Under the pieces are notes generated by a model. It was not told the origin of the DNA and did no database searches. It was given only the letters and a program-made list of their open reading frames with translations. Positions 1-9,529 of a stretch of 64,000 nucleotides of DNA are shown in pieces. Each line of letters starts with the position of its first letter. The stretch's first letter is position 1. This DNA comes from Candidatus Eremiobacteraceae bacterium (lineage in GTDB: Bacteria; Vulcanimicrobiota; Vulcanimicrobiia; Eremiobacterales; Eremiobacteraceae), in NCBI GenBank assembly GCA_035295225.1, contig DATGJI010000060.1:1-64000 (forward strand). The letters run 5' to 3'. The position numbers were made by a program, and so were the translations under genes.

Positions 1-1841
1 TGGCGCTGCGCATCGTCAATGGCGACGTGCCCGAAAGCCTGCGCGACAAAAAGCTGATGGCGCTGGACATGGGCTCGCTCATCGCCGGCGCAAAGTTCCG
101 GGGCGAGTTCGAGGAGCGCCTGAAGTCGGTGCTGAAGGAGGTCGGCGCCGCCGAGGGCGAGATCATCCTGTTCATCGACGAGCTGCACACGCTGGTGGGC
201 GCCGGCGCCGCCGAAGGCGCGATCGACGCGAGCAACATCATCAAGCCTGCGCTGGCGCGCGGCGAACTGCAATGCATCGGCGCCACCACGCTCAACGAAT
301 TCCGCAAGCATATCGAGAAAGACTCAGCGCTCGAGCGGCGCTTCCAATCGGTCATGGTCGGTGAGCCTTCGGTCGAAGAGACGATCGAGATCCTGAAAGG
401 CCTGCGCGACCGTTATGAAGCGCACCACCGCGTGAAGATCGGCGACGATGCTTTGGAAGCGGCGGCGCGCCTCTCCGATCGCTACATCACCGACCGCTTC
501 TTGCCCGATAAGGCTGTCGATCTCATGGACGAAGCAGCCTCGCGCGTTCGCCTGCAATCCACGGCGATGCCGCCGGAGATCCGCGAGATCGAGAATGAGA
601 TCCGCAAGGTCAAAGCCGAGAAAGAAGCGGTCATCAAAGCCCAGGAATTTGAGAAGGCCGCGCAAGTCCGCGACCGTGAGGAGAAGCTGCGCACGAAGAA
701 GCAGCTCTTGGAAGCGGAGTGGTCGGAGAAGCGCACGGGCAAGGGAGAGTCGGTCAACACCGTCGGCGCCGACGAGATCGCGCACATCGTATCGACGTGG
801 ACGCGCATCCCGGTCAGCAAGCTGCGGGAAGAAGAGACGAAGAAGCTTCTCTATATGGAAGACGCGCTGCACAAGCGCATCATCGGACAAGACGAAGCGG
901 TCAAAGTCATCACGCGCGCGATCCGTCGCGCTCGCGCCGGGCTGAAGAGCCCGAAGCGCCCGATCGGCTCGTTCATCTTCCTCGGTCCGACGGGCGTCGG
1001 CAAAACCGAACTCGCCCGCACGCTTGCGGAGTTCATGTTCGACGATTCCGAGTCGATGATCCGCATCGACATGTCGGAGTACATGGAGAAGTACGCGGTC
1101 TCGCGGCTCGTCGGCGCACCTCCCGGCTATGTCGGGTATGAAGAAGGCGGCCAGCTCACCGAAGCCGTGCGCCGGCGCCCCTACGCGGTCGTGCTCCTCG
1201 ATGAGATCGAGAAGGCGCATCCGGACGTGTTCAACCTCTTGCTGCAAGTGCTCGAGGACGGGCGGCTGACGGATTCGCAAGGCCGCGCCGTGGATTTCAA
1301 AAACACGGTCATCATCATGACGAGCAACGTCGGGTCAGCCGGGATGCAGCGCTCCGCGGAGATCGGGTTCCGGCCGATCAAAGACGAGGGTTCGCCTACC
1401 GTGAAGCACGAGCGGATGAAGAACAAGATCCTCGAGGAGATCAAGCATCTCTTCCGGCCGGAGTTCCTCAATCGCATCGACGAAGTCGTGGTCTTCCATC
1501 AGCTCGACCTGCCGCAGATCAAGGAGATCGTCGGACTCGAACTCGCCAAAGTCGTGAAGGAACTCGAGAACCAGCACATGACGCTCGAGGCCACCGACGC
1601 GGCTCGCGAACTTCTGGCCAAAGAAGGATGGGATCCGGCGATGGGAGCGCGTCCTTTGCGCCGTGCCATCCAGCGCATGGTGGAAGACCCGCTCTCCGAA
1701 GAGCTGCTGCGCGGCACGTTCAAGGTCGGCGACCACATCCTGTTCGACGCCGAAGACGGCAAGAGCGTGTTCCGCAAATCCGGTGAGCCGCTCAAGCCGC
1801 CGCCGCTCGAACCTTCGAGCCCCGAGATCAGCGGAACGTAA
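1..1841 (+). CDS. clpC: ClpC-type AAA+ unfoldase, 5' end outside window
   Basis: Hsp100 ATPase that unfolds substrates and feeds them to ClpP in the cytoplasm. The reading frame is open from base 3, so the gene starts upstream of the window and only the last ~613 codons are visible. Seen in order: end of the D1 module with Walker B ([12 protein letters not shown], near nt 170-200), a short middle region with a UVR-like stretch ([12 protein letters not shown], near 645-685), D2 Walker A (GPTGVGKTE, near 985-1010), D2 Walker B ([11 protein letters not shown]), sensor (MTSNVGS) and the C-terminal small domain ([10 protein letters not shown]). An IGF tripeptide (near 1362-1370) matches the ClpP-docking loop. 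With the short middle domain this argues for ClpC rather than ClpB. Confidence 0.95.
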   Translation, partial: ALRIVNGDVPESLRDKKLMALDMGSLIAGAKFRGEFEERLKSVLKEVGAAEGEIILFIDELHTLVGAGAAEGAIDASNIIKPALARGELQCIGATTLNEFRKHIEKDSALERRFQSVMVGEPSVEETIEILKGLRDRYEAHHRVKIGDDALEAAARLSDRYITDRFLPDKAVDLMDEAASRVRLQSTAMPPEIREIENEIRKVKAEKEAVIKAQEFEKAAQVRDREEKLRTKKQLLEAEWSEKRTGKGESVNTVGADEIAHIVSTWTRIPVSKLREEETKKLLYMEDALHKRIIGQDEAVKVITRAIRRARAGLKSPKRPIGSFIFLGPTGVGKTELARTLAEFMFDDSESMIRIDMSEYMEKYAVSRLVGAPPGYVGYEEGGQLTEAVRRRPYAVVLLDEIEKAHPDVFNLLLQVLEDGRLTDSQGRAVDFKNTVIIMTSNVGSAGMQRSAEIGFRPIKDEGSPTVKHERMKNKILEEIKHLFRPEFLNRIDEVVVFHQLDLPQIKEIVGLELAKVVKELENQHMTLEATDAARELLAKEGWDPAMGARPLRRAIQRMVEDPLSEELLRGTFKVGDHILFDAEDGKSVFRKSGEPLKPPPLEPSSPEISGT

Positions 1842-1878
1842 AGAAGCGTAGTCATAGGCCGCCGCGAAACGGCGGCCT

Positions 1879-2427
1879 ATGGACTGGAACGCGGTTTCCG
1901 CGCTTTCCTCGCTCGCCACGTTTCTTGTCGTGGCCGCTTCAGCCTTGGCTGCGCTGTTGCAACTGCGGCACATCCGCGCGGCGAACCAGATCACCGCGTC
2001 GCTCGAATTGATGACCCGGGTTTCGAATCCTGAATTCCAGCGCGTCCTTCAATACGTCTTTCATGGCGAGCTCGATCGCAAGCTCGAAGATCCAGAATAT
2101 CGCGCCGAACTCCTGAAGACGCCGGTTGATCTCGCGCGGCATCCGGAGGCATCGCTCCTCGCAACGTGGGAGCAGATGGGTTCCATCATCAAACTCGGGC
2201 TGACGTCCGAAGCGGCCTTCATGGATACGACGAGCATGCAGTGCATCGCCGCGTGGAACAAGCTCGTCCCGGTCATCGCATTTATACGGCGGGCCCGCGG
2301 GTCCCAAGTGTACGACAACTTCGAGTGGCTCGCATCGAGGTCGATGATGTGGGAGGCGCGTCACCCCGACGGTACGTACCCAAAAGACACGCCGCGCCTG
2401 CGGCTTGAAGACACCCTGCCGGAGTAG
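1879..2427 (+). CDS. Small membrane-anchored protein, DUF4760-like, tandem copy 1
   Basis: Unrecognised function. The 182 aa protein has one N-terminal hydrophobic helix (about residues 8-28), then LRHIRAANQ and a soluble helical domain. It ends with the signature VYDNFEWLA and a basic tail containing DGTYPKDTPR. It is paralogous to the next gene (LRHLRASNQ, VYENFEYLA, DGTYPRGTPR) and more distantly to the gene at 56573-57100 (IYENFDWLA). Resemblance to the DUF4760 family of single-pass proteins is from memory of that family and not searched. It begins 37 nt after clpC and is followed after 3 nt by its paralogue, so the two are probably cotranscribed. Confidence 0.7.
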   Translation: MDWNAVSALSSLATFLVVAASALAALLQLRHIRAANQITASLELMTRVSNPEFQRVLQYVFHGELDRKLEDPEYRAELLKTPVDLARHPEASLLATWEQMGSIIKLGLTSEAAFMDTTSMQCIAAWNKLVPVIAFIRRARGSQVYDNFEWLASRSMMWEARHPDGTYPKDTPRLRLEDTLPE

Positions 2428-2430
2428 CGC

Positions 2431-3003
2431 ATGTCGATCGAGGCTTGGAATACTCTTCTCTCCGGATCCACGTTTGCCGTGGTCGCAGCTGCCGCCATCG
2501 CGGCCATCGTGCAACTCCGCCATTTGCGCGCGAGCAACCAGCTCAACGCGCTCTTGACTGTACTCGAGACGTGGCAGGACAGCCAGTTCCAAGAATGCAT
2601 GAAATTCGTTCGCGACGATCTCCAGGAAAAGGTCAAAGATCCGACGTTTCTCGAGAGCCTTCGGGATGCTTCGGGTGAGCGCGGCGCCCACCCCGAGTTG
2701 CTCGTCTGCGACTGGTTCGAACAAGTCGGTTCGTACATGAAACACGGGCTGCTCGACGAGCGCCTGTTTCTGGACCTGATCAGCGGAACGGCAGTGCGGT
2801 ACTGGAGAAAGCTCGCCCCTGTGACGTCACAGTTGCGCGCGCGCAGAGGTGCGGCGGTCTATGAAAACTTCGAATATCTTGCCGTGCGCGGTCGGATCTG
2901 GAACAAGAAATTTCCGGATGGCACGTATCCCCGCGGCACCCCGCGATTCGCCGAGTTGGAAGCGATGGACGCGGGGACGCCGGGCGTGGCGTCAAAGCCC
3001 TAG
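2431..3003 (+). CDS. Small membrane-anchored protein, DUF4760-like, tandem copy 2
   Basis: 190 aa paralogue of the preceding gene with the same plan: an N-terminal transmembrane helix (about residues 10-28), LRHLRASNQ immediately after it, a helical cytoplasmic domain, and a C-terminal VYENFEYLA followed by FPDGTYPRGTPRF. A GGAG sequence lies 7-10 nt before the ATG, overlapping the end of copy 1. The tandem arrangement indicates local duplication followed by divergence. Function unknown; no catalytic motif is visible. Confidence 0.7.
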   Translation: MSIEAWNTLLSGSTFAVVAAAAIAAIVQLRHLRASNQLNALLTVLETWQDSQFQECMKFVRDDLQEKVKDPTFLESLRDASGERGAHPELLVCDWFEQVGSYMKHGLLDERLFLDLISGTAVRYWRKLAPVTSQLRARRGAAVYENFEYLAVRGRIWNKKFPDGTYPRGTPRFAELEAMDAGTPGVASKP

Positions 3004-3006
3004 ATC

Positions 3007-4248
3007 ATGCCAACACTGGGAATCCTCGTCGGCGGCGGCCCTGCGCCCGGCATCAACGGCGTCATCGGAGCGGCGGCCATCGAGGCGATCAACGAAGGCT
3101 GCTCGGTCATCGGCATCTACGACGGCTATCGATGGCTGGCGCGCGGAGACGCCGCGCACGCGACCTCGCTGCGCATCGAAGATGTAAGCCGCATCCATTG
3201 GACCGGCGGCTCGATCTTGCGGACCGCGCGCACGAATCCGGCGCAAGATGAGAAGACGCTGACGAATTGCGTGAACGCGCTGCGCGAACTCGGGATCACG
3301 CACTTGCTGTGCATCGGCGGCGATGACACGACGTTCGGTGCGGCCAAGATCGCTGAAGCCACCGGCGGCTCTATCCGCGTCGCGACCGTGCCGAAGACGA
3401 TCGACAACGATCTCCCGCTGCCCGACAATATGCCGACGTTCGGCTTCGAGACGGCGCGCGCCGTCGGAGCCGGCATCGTCGAGACGCTGATGGAGGACGC
3501 GCGCACGACACAACGCTGGTATCTCGTGATCAGCATGGGCCGCAAATCCGGCGCGCTGGCGGTCGGCATCGCCAAAGCCGCCGGCGCGACGCTGGCAGTC
3601 ATTCCCGAACAGTTCGCCTCTACGCCCGCGTCGCTGGATCTCGTGGCAAACGTCATCGTCGGCAGCATGATCAAGCGGAGCGCGAGCGGCGCCGATCACG
3701 GCGTCGCGGTGATCGCTGAAGGCATCGCCGAGCGATTGGACGAGCGCGAACTCACCGGCTTGAAGGACGTCGAGCGCGATCCATATGGCCACGTGCGCCT
3801 CGCCGACATCGACCTTGGCGCCATCATCAAGAGCACGGTGATGGCACGGCTCAAGGATCTGCGGCTGAACATCGGCGTGGTGACCAAAGACGTTGGATAC
3901 GAATTGCGCTGCGCTAAGCCGGTACCGTTCGACGTCGAATACACCCGCACGCTCGGCTATGGAGCCGTGCGGTACTTGCTTGGCGGCGGATCGGGTGCGA
4001 TGGTCGCTTTGCGCGGCGGACACGTCGCGCCCGTGCCGCTCGCAGAGATGATCGACCCTCAGACCGGCCGCATCCGCGTGCGCGTCCTTGATACGCGCTC
4101 AGAGGCCTACGAGGTCTGCCGCAAATATTCGATCCGTCTCGAGCCGGCCGATCTCGAAGAGCCGCGGCTCGGACCGATCGCAGCCAAAGTCGGCTTGACC
4201 CCGACCGAATTCGCGCGGCGTTTCTCTGCCGCCTCGAAGGTGCTCTGA
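3007..4248 (+). CDS. pfp: 6-phosphofructokinase, probably pyrophosphate-dependent
   Basis: Phosphorylates fructose 6-phosphate to the 1,6-bisphosphate in glycolysis. The 413 aa protein starts with the phosphoryl-donor loop GGGPAPGINGVI. It carries GGDDT (near nt 3316-3330) and PKTIDND (near 3391-3411), then SMGRKSG and PEQF. In this family an Asp in GGDD and a Lys in PKTIDND block ATP and mark PPi-using enzymes; ATP enzymes carry GG(D/N)GS and PGTIDND. The PPi assignment is therefore inferred from two residues. It starts 3 nt after the DUF4760-like gene and ends at a hairpin-repeat array shared with the convergent gene. Confidence 0.88.
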   Translation: MPTLGILVGGGPAPGINGVIGAAAIEAINEGCSVIGIYDGYRWLARGDAAHATSLRIEDVSRIHWTGGSILRTARTNPAQDEKTLTNCVNALRELGITHLLCIGGDDTTFGAAKIAEATGGSIRVATVPKTIDNDLPLPDNMPTFGFETARAVGAGIVETLMEDARTTQRWYLVISMGRKSGALAVGIAKAAGATLAVIPEQFASTPASLDLVANVIVGSMIKRSASGADHGVAVIAEGIAERLDERELTGLKDVERDPYGHVRLADIDLGAIIKSTVMARLKDLRLNIGVVTKDVGYELRCAKPVPFDVEYTRTLGYGAVRYLLGGGSGAMVALRGGHVAPVPLAEMIDPQTGRIRVRVLDTRSEAYEVCRKYSIRLEPADLEEPRLGPIAAKVGLTPTEFARRFSAASKVL

Positions 4249-4262
4249 CCCTACGTTATGTT

Positions 4263-4387
4263 GGGCGGACGTTTATCGTCCGCCGGCGGACCATAAAGGT
4301 CCGCCCTACCGGCGGACCATAAAGGTCCGCCCTACCGGCGGACCATAAAGGTCCGCCCTACCGGCGGACCATAAAGGTCCGCCCTAC
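4263..4387. repeat. Hairpin repeat family R1: one hairpin plus four 26-bp tandem units
   Basis: The first hairpin (4263-4284) has arms GGCGGACG and CGTCCGCC around TTTAT. It is followed by four head-to-tail 26-bp units from 4285, each with arms GGCGGACC and GGTCCGCC around ATAAA, joined by CTACC. The array lies between the convergent phosphofructokinase and RsbW-like genes. Its last CTA (4384-4386) is the TAG stop of the latter on the minus strand. The C-to-G change in one arm of the first hairpin is matched by G-to-C in the other. There is no T-run, so it is not a classical intrinsic terminator. Confidence 0.93.
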
Positions 4388-4797
4388 ATTGGAGCCGGGT
4401 GAGCGCGCTTCACGAGGCGCACAATTGTGCCGAATTCAGTCGCGTCGTAGTGCACGTCGTCCATCAGGCAGCGCATGAGAAAAATGCCAAGGCCGCGGAC
4501 GCCGCGCTCGGACGGCGCTATCGCGCCGCCTTTGGTGCCGAGTTCGAATCCACCGCCGCGATCCTCTATCTCAAACGCGACGTCACCGCCATCGTCGCAA
4601 TGACAGCGCATCGTGAATTGCCCTCCGGTGACGTGACCATGCTCGACCGCGTTGTTGCACGCCTCGCCGACAGCAAGCACGATATCGGAGACATCCCACT
4701 GGCCAAAGCCGGAGCGACGGGCAAATGCCCGCGCTGCTCGCCTGGCCGCGCGGACGGCCGAAGGTGCGCTCGGAAACTGCGCTTCAAAATCAACCAT
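4384..4797 (-). CDS. RsbW-like anti-sigma factor / serine kinase (HATPase)
   Basis: GHKL-fold ATP-binding protein of the RsbW/SpoIIAB type, which usually binds an alternative sigma factor or phosphorylates an STAS anti-anti-sigma factor. ATG at 4797 is chosen (137 aa) because GCGAG lies just upstream and the family N-terminus begins near MVDFEAQFPS. Visible motifs are N-box ACNNAVEHG, G1 IEDRGGGF and G2-like GVRGLGIFLM. No cognate sigma factor or antagonist is adjacent, so its partner is unknown. Its stop TAG is supplied by the hairpin repeat. It is convergent to the phosphofructokinase gene. Confidence 0.85.
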   Translation of the reverse strand: MVDFEAQFPSAPSAVRAARRAARAFARRSGFGQWDVSDIVLAVGEACNNAVEHGHVTGGQFTMRCHCDDGGDVAFEIEDRGGGFELGTKGGAIAPSERGVRGLGIFLMRCLMDDVHYDATEFGTIVRLVKRAHPAPM

Positions 4798-4866
4798 TAG
4801 AATCTCGCTGCTATAACCATACCCACACCTGGGCATGCCAACCGCGAATCGCTCTCGTTCTACCGC

Positions 4867-6117
4867 TTACTTGCTGATATTCACCCACGAGATCAGATTT
4901 ACGCCGAAATAGTATCCAAATTCGCGGAAATCGCGGCTCTGCATCACGGCGAAATCGGCTCGCTTGCCCAGCTCGATGCTGCCCGTCTCCTCATCTGGAC
5001 CGATTGACCTTGCTGACACTGCTGTCACGGCTGCGATCGTTTCGGCGACGGTCATGTGAAGCCGGCGTCGCGCGAGATGCGCGACCGTCTGCAAAGAGAA
5101 GCACGGGCTCGTGCCCGGATTGAAATCCGTCGCAAGCGCTACCGGAACACCCGCGGCAATCAATGCACGCGCCGGGGCGTAACGCTCAAGCCCGAGATAT
5201 TCCGTCGTGGTCGGACATAGCACCGCGACGCAGCCCGCGCGTGCGAGCCCGGCGATGTCGGAGGGCTCGGCGAAATTCAGATGATCCGCCGACGTGCAGC
5301 GCAGTTCTGCGGCAAGCGCGCTGCCTCCGGAATGCGCGAGCTCGTCCGCGTGGATGCGAAGCCGCAGACCGCGCTCCGCGCATGCGCGCAGAAAACGTCG
5401 GCACTGCTCGACGCTGAAATAGCCTGCTTCACAAAAGGCGTCGGCGAACCGAGCGATGTGTGCGGCGCTGATCGCCGGAAGCGTTTCTGAGATCAGCATA
5501 GCGACAAATGCGTCGGCGTCGGTGAATTCGGGCGGAAGCGCGTGCGCGCCGCAGAACGTGGCCACGACGTGCGGCAGCGCCGAGTCCGCGTCCAGCGTTT
5601 TGAGTGCCGCAAGCATGCGGCACTCGCCTTCGGTGGTCAAGGCGTATCCCGTCTTCACTTCGGCGGTCGTGGTGCCGTGGTCGGCCATGAGGGAGAGCCG
5701 GCGAGCGCCGAGCTGTACGAGTTCGACGTCCGACATCGCGCGCGTCTGTTCAACCGTGTGCGCGATGCCGAGGCGCGGCTTCCGGCCGGCGCTAATATCG
5801 TCGAAATCTTGAACGCGATCGCCCGCAAAAAGCGCGTGCGTGTGCGCATCGATCATGCCCGGCATCACGACGGCCCCGTGAACATCGAACTCTTCAAACG
5901 CATCGCCGCGCTCTTCGCGTACGTCGGACAGTCTCGCCCGGCATTCAGCGTACGACCCGACGGCGGCGATTCGGCCTGCACGCACGACCACGGTTCCGTC
6001 TTTGATAATGCCAAGGGCTGCCTCGTCTGCGGGCAGCACGCCGTGGGCTTGCGCGAATGGGGCAAGCGTCAGCAGGGTCGCGTTGACGACCGCGAAGTCT
6101 CGCTCGTTTCTTACCAC
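4867..6117 (-). CDS. hutI: Imidazolonepropionase
   Basis: Third step of histidine degradation: hydrolyses 4-imidazolone-5-propanoate to N-formimino-glutamate. Amidohydrolase-fold metalloenzyme. Motifs are the metal-binding DAHTHALFAG, EVKTGYAL, HADELAHSGGS, SADHL and TDFNPGTSP. GTG at 6117 is chosen because family similarity begins there (ERDFAVVNA) and it overlaps the end of ftcD by 7 nt, giving 416 aa, normal for HutI. The longer upstream reading frame is only antisense to ftcD. It forms a two-gene unit with ftcD, about 7 kb from hutH-hutU. Confidence 0.95.
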   Translation of the reverse strand: MVRNERDFAVVNATLLTLAPFAQAHGVLPADEAALGIIKDGTVVVRAGRIAAVGSYAECRARLSDVREERGDAFEEFDVHGAVVMPGMIDAHTHALFAGDRVQDFDDISAGRKPRLGIAHTVEQTRAMSDVELVQLGARRLSLMADHGTTTAEVKTGYALTTEGECRMLAALKTLDADSALPHVVATFCGAHALPPEFTDADAFVAMLISETLPAISAAHIARFADAFCEAGYFSVEQCRRFLRACAERGLRLRIHADELAHSGGSALAAELRCTSADHLNFAEPSDIAGLARAGCVAVLCPTTTEYLGLERYAPARALIAAGVPVALATDFNPGTSPCFSLQTVAHLARRRLHMTVAETIAAVTAVSARSIGPDEETGSIELGKRADFAVMQSRDFREFGYYFGVNLISWVNISK

Positions 6118-6989
6118 GTGATCTGCAAGGAGTCGATCGATTCGAGGTTCAGGTAGTATGCGGCAGACGCCGCGACCGCGGCGAGCGGCGCGAGCCCGAC
6201 GAGCTCGCATCGCTCGACGCCGACGCCGCGATCGCCGGCTTCGCGACGGACGATCTCTGCGACCCGGTAAAGCGGTATGGCTCGATAGTCCAAGACGTTC
6301 ATCGAGACTTGCACCCGGTTCTCGCCGATGACGAATCCTTTCGCTTGGAGTCCGAAGAAGCCGCCGCTGGTCTGGCGGACGCCGGCCGCGATCCGCTCTG
6401 CGAGCGCGAGATCGTTGGTCCGAAGATCGACATTGAATGCGATGAGGAAATCGCGCGCGCCGATCGCCACCGCGCCGGCGCTCGGGTGCAGCACGGGCTC
6501 TCCCACGTCCGGACGCCGTTCGGGCGTTTTGACGGCCTCGAGCAGACCTTCGAACTGTCCCTTGCGCACGTCCGCGAGCCGGCGGCGCTCCGGCCGTGTG
6601 GCGGCCGCGCCGTAGTAATAGGAAGGCACGCGCGCGCGCTCCCAAATGGCCTGAGCGCAGCGATGCGCCAAAAGCACTGCGTCGTCCATCGTTGCGTCGC
6701 CGACGGGGATGAACGGGATGACGTCGACGGCGCCCATGCGCGGGTGCTCGCCTTTATGGCTTCGCAAATCGATGAGTTCGACTGCTTTTTCGGCGAGCCG
6801 TACCGCTGCGCCGAGCACGCCGTCACCGGTGCCGACAAGCGTGATGACCGAGCGATTGTGCGCTTCATCGGAACTGACATCGACGACCGTGACGCCGTCG
6901 CCGGCAGCAGCGGCAGCGCGTACCGCTTCGATCACATCGATGCGGCGCCCATCCGAAATGTTCGGCACGCATTCGAAGACCTTCGCCAT
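6111..6989 (-). CDS. ftcD: Glutamate formimidoyltransferase
   Basis: Transfers the formimino group from formiminoglutamate to tetrahydrofolate, finishing histidine breakdown with capture of a one-carbon unit. The 292 aa protein begins [16 protein letters not shown] and has the family blocks [26 protein letters not shown] and QVSMNVLDY. It covers the transferase domain only, with no cyclodeaminase domain as in the mammalian fusion. It overlaps hutI by 7 nt. It is divergent from the liu operon across only 58 bp (6990-7047), so the two catabolic units probably share a regulatory region. Confidence 0.95.
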   Translation of the reverse strand: MAKVFECVPNISDGRRIDVIEAVRAAAAAGDGVTVVDVSSDEAHNRSVITLVGTGDGVLGAAVRLAEKAVELIDLRSHKGEHPRMGAVDVIPFIPVGDATMDDAVLLAHRCAQAIWERARVPSYYYGAAATRPERRRLADVRKGQFEGLLEAVKTPERRPDVGEPVLHPSAGAVAIGARDFLIAFNVDLRTNDLALAERIAAGVRQTSGGFFGLQAKGFVIGENRVQVSMNVLDYRAIPLYRVAEIVRREAGDRGVGVERCELVGLAPLAAVAASAAYYLNLESIDSLQITW

Positions 6990-7047
6990 CGATGCGACCG
7001 CTTGGCCTCCGGCAGGCCGCTCCCCTTGCGCGCGACAATTCTACGGC

Positions 7048-8655
7048 ATGGCAGTCATCGAAAGCCGGATCGACGTCTCGTCGCCGTCGTTTACAGCAAA
7101 CCGCGACTACATGCTCGGCCTGCTCGACGAATTGCGATCGCGGACGGCGCAAGCCGCCGCCGGCGGCGGACCGGAAGCGATGGCCAAGCACACGTCGCGC
7201 GGCAAACTTCCCGTGCGCGAACGCATCGCGCGGCTGTTGGATCCGCGCTCGGCATTCCTCGAATTTTCAAGCCTCGCCGCGTGCGACATGTACGACGGCG
7301 ATGCGCCGTCGGCCGGTCTCGTCACCGGAATCGGCGTCGTGGAGGGGCGCGAGTGCGTCGTCATCGGCAACGACGCGACCGTCAAAGGCGGCACGTACTA
7401 CCCGATGACGGTCAAGAAACATCTGCGCGCGCAAGAGATCGCGGAGCAGAACTATCTGCCGTGCATCTATCTGGTCGACTCCGGCGGCGCGTTTTTGCCG
7501 CTGCAAGACGAAGTGTTTCCCGACCGCGATCACTTCGGGCGGATCTTTTACAATCAGGCGCGCATGTCGGGCAAAGGGATTCCGCAGATCGCAGCCGTCT
7601 TAGGGTCGTGCACTGCCGGCGGTGCGTACGTGCCGGCCATGTCCGACGAGACGGTGATCGTGAAAGGCCAAGGAACGATATTTCTGGCCGGTCCGCCGCT
7701 CGTGAAAGCCGCGACCGGCGAGGTCGTGAGTGCTGAGGATCTTGGCGGCGCCGATGTGCACACGAAGATCTCCGGCGTCAGCGACCACTACGCCGTGTCC
7801 GACGAACACGCGCTTGCGATCGTGCGCGAGATCGTCACGAATCTCAACTCGCGCAAGCGCACGCCGTGGCCGGTGCGAGAGGCCAAACCGCCGCGCCACG
7901 ATGCACGCGAGCTCTACGGCATCATCCCGAGCGACCGACGAAAATCGTACGACGCGCGCGAAGTGATCGCACGCATCGTGGACGGTTCGGAATTTCACGA
8001 GTTCAAAGCGCTCTACGGTCAGACGCTCGTTTGCGGATTCGGCCACATCGAAGGGCAGCCCGTGGGCATCCTCGCGAACCAAGGCGTGCTGTTTTCCGAG
8101 AGCGCTCTAAAGGCGACGCACTTCATCGAGTTGTGCTGCCAGCGCGGTGTTCCGCTCGTCTTCCTGCAGAACATCACCGGTTTCATGGTGGGCAAGAAAT
8201 ATGAAGAAGGCGGCATCGCAAAGGACGGGGCCAAGATGGTGATGGCGGTGGCCAACGCCGAAGTTCCGAAATTCACGGTCATCGTCGGCGGATCGTTCGG
8301 CGCCGGCAACTACGGCATGTGCGGCCGAGCATATGGTCCGCGGCAGCTTTGGATGTGGCCGAACGCCCGCATCTCGGTGATGGGCGGCGAACAGGCCGCA
8401 AACGTGCTGCTGACCGTGAAGCTTGAGCAGTTGGAGCGTCAGGGGCGCTCGCTGACGCCTGAAGAACGCGACGAGTTCATGCGCCCGACCCGCGAGAAAT
8501 ACGAAGCGGAGGGTAATCCGTACCACAGCACGGCGCGGCTGTGGGATGACGGTATCATAGACCCGGCGGACACGCGCGCAGTTCTCGCACTCGGTATCTC
8601 GGCATCGGCCAACGCGCCGCTGCCGCCGACGAAATTCGGCGTATTCAGAATGTAG
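7048..8655 (+). CDS. liuB: Methylcrotonyl-CoA carboxylase carboxyltransferase (beta) subunit
   Basis: Transfers CO2 from biotin to 3-methylcrotonyl-CoA in leucine degradation. ATG at 7048 gives 535 aa, the usual size for MCC beta subunits; the longer upstream frame is antisense to ftcD. Family blocks seen are [74 protein letters not shown] and [15 protein letters not shown]. It is the first gene of a liuB-liuC-liuD-mvaB unit. A short inverted repeat (GGCCT, 5 nt, AGGCC; 7004-7018) lies in the divergent promoter region. Confidence 0.93.
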   Translation: MAVIESRIDVSSPSFTANRDYMLGLLDELRSRTAQAAAGGGPEAMAKHTSRGKLPVRERIARLLDPRSAFLEFSSLAACDMYDGDAPSAGLVTGIGVVEGRECVVIGNDATVKGGTYYPMTVKKHLRAQEIAEQNYLPCIYLVDSGGAFLPLQDEVFPDRDHFGRIFYNQARMSGKGIPQIAAVLGSCTAGGAYVPAMSDETVIVKGQGTIFLAGPPLVKAATGEVVSAEDLGGADVHTKISGVSDHYAVSDEHALAIVREIVTNLNSRKRTPWPVREAKPPRHDARELYGIIPSDRRKSYDAREVIARIVDGSEFHEFKALYGQTLVCGFGHIEGQPVGILANQGVLFSESALKATHFIELCCQRGVPLVFLQNITGFMVGKKYEEGGIAKDGAKMVMAVANAEVPKFTVIVGGSFGAGNYGMCGRAYGPRQLWMWPNARISVMGGEQAANVLLTVKLEQLERQGRSLTPEERDEFMRPTREKYEAEGNPYHSTARLWDDGIIDPADTRAVLALGISASANAPLPPTKFGVFRM

Positions 8656-8666
8656 ATCGGCGTCAT

Positions 8667-8722
8667 GTAGGGCGAGCGGTGCTCGCCCTACGACGGCGGA
8701 CCGCGGGCGGGCGATGCTCGCC
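8667..8722. repeat. Hairpin repeat family R1, GAGC/GCTC arm variant
   Basis: A perfect 11-bp inverted repeat (GTAGGGCGAGC, loop GGT, GCTCGCCCTAC; 8667-8691) is followed by a weaker hairpin (GGCGA, TGC, TCGCC; 8710-8722). It lies in the 97-bp gap between liuB and liuC. The outer GTAGGGCG is shared with the other R1 copies, but the inner arm differs and remains self-complementary. Confidence 0.88.
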
Positions 8723-8752
8723 TTATAACGGGGAACAGAGGAAAGGTCGTTC

Positions 8753-9529
8753 ATGCACGATACCATAGCGATCGATCGCAGCGACGCGGTCATGCGCGTC
8801 CGCATGAACAGACCCGACGTGCGCAACGCGCTCGACACACGGATGATCGCGGAATTGACCGAGGCGTTTGCTTCGGTCGGCTCCGATGCGTCGGTCCGAG
8901 CGATGGTCCTTGAAGGCGCGGGCAAGATGTTCTCGGGCGGCGCCGATATCAACTACATGCGCCAGAGCCTCGAGCTTTCGCGCGAAGAGAATCGCGCAGA
9001 TGCGCTGCGGCTTTCGGACATGTTCGCAGCGATCGATGATTGTCCGGTGCCCGTCATCGCGAGAGTGCAATCCGCGGCGCTCGGCGGCGGCGCCGGGCTG
9101 ATCGCCGCGTGCGATATCGTGATCGCCGCAGACGACGCGATCTTTGGATTCACCGAAGCGAAGCTCGGCATCGTGCCGGCGGTGATTTCGCCGTTCGTGC
9201 TGCGAAAGATCGGTGTCGGCCACGCTCGAGCATTATTCACCACGGGCGAACGATTCGGCGCCGCTCGAGCGCTGCAGATCGGTCTCGTGCACCACGTCGT
9301 GCCGGCAGCGGACCTGGACAAGGCGCTGGAAGCGACGATCCATGAAGTGCTCGCGTGCGGACCGCAAGCGACTCGGACGGCGAAGATCATCGCGCGAACG
9401 GTTCTCGGGCTCGACAAAGACGAGGCGCGCGAATGGACCGCCGCCACGATCGCGCAGCGGCGGAGCAGCGACGAAGGACAAGAGGGACTGCGCGCATTTC
9501 TTGAAAAACGGACGCCCAAGTGGCGCTAG
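8753..9529 (+). CDS. liuC: Enoyl-CoA hydratase family, probable methylglutaconyl-CoA hydratase
   Basis: Crotonase-fold enzyme, 258 aa. In a liu operon it hydrates 3-methylglutaconyl-CoA to HMG-CoA. Oxyanion-hole segments are GKMFSGGADINYM and ALGGGAGLIAACDIVIA; a catalytic-type Glu lies in FTEAKLGIVPAVISP. GGAAAGG precedes the ATG. It sits between the carboxylase beta and alpha subunit genes and overlaps the latter by 10 nt, which supports the leucine-pathway assignment over a general fatty-acid hydratase. The specific substrate is inferred from context. Confidence 0.88.
   Translation: MHDTIAIDRSDAVMRVRMNRPDVRNALDTRMIAELTEAFASVGSDASVRAMVLEGAGKMFSGGADINYMRQSLELSREENRADALRLSDMFAAIDDCPVPVIARVQSAALGGGAGLIAACDIVIAADDAIFGFTEAKLGIVPAVISPFVLRKIGVGHARALFTTGERFGAARALQIGLVHHVVPAADLDKALEATIHEVLACGPQATRTAKIIARTVLGLDKDEAREWTAATIAQRRSSDEGQEGLRAFLEKRTPKWR

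Noticed and set aside
324-1280. Long minus-strand frame opposite clpC
   Set aside because: Shadow of a high-GC coding strand; the plus strand encodes unmistakable ClpC motifs. Many similar shadows across the window were left out for the same reason.
4285-4387. Four tandem 26-bp units that could suggest a CRISPR array
   Set aside because: Units are directly adjacent with no unique spacers, each is a full hairpin, and no cas genes are present.
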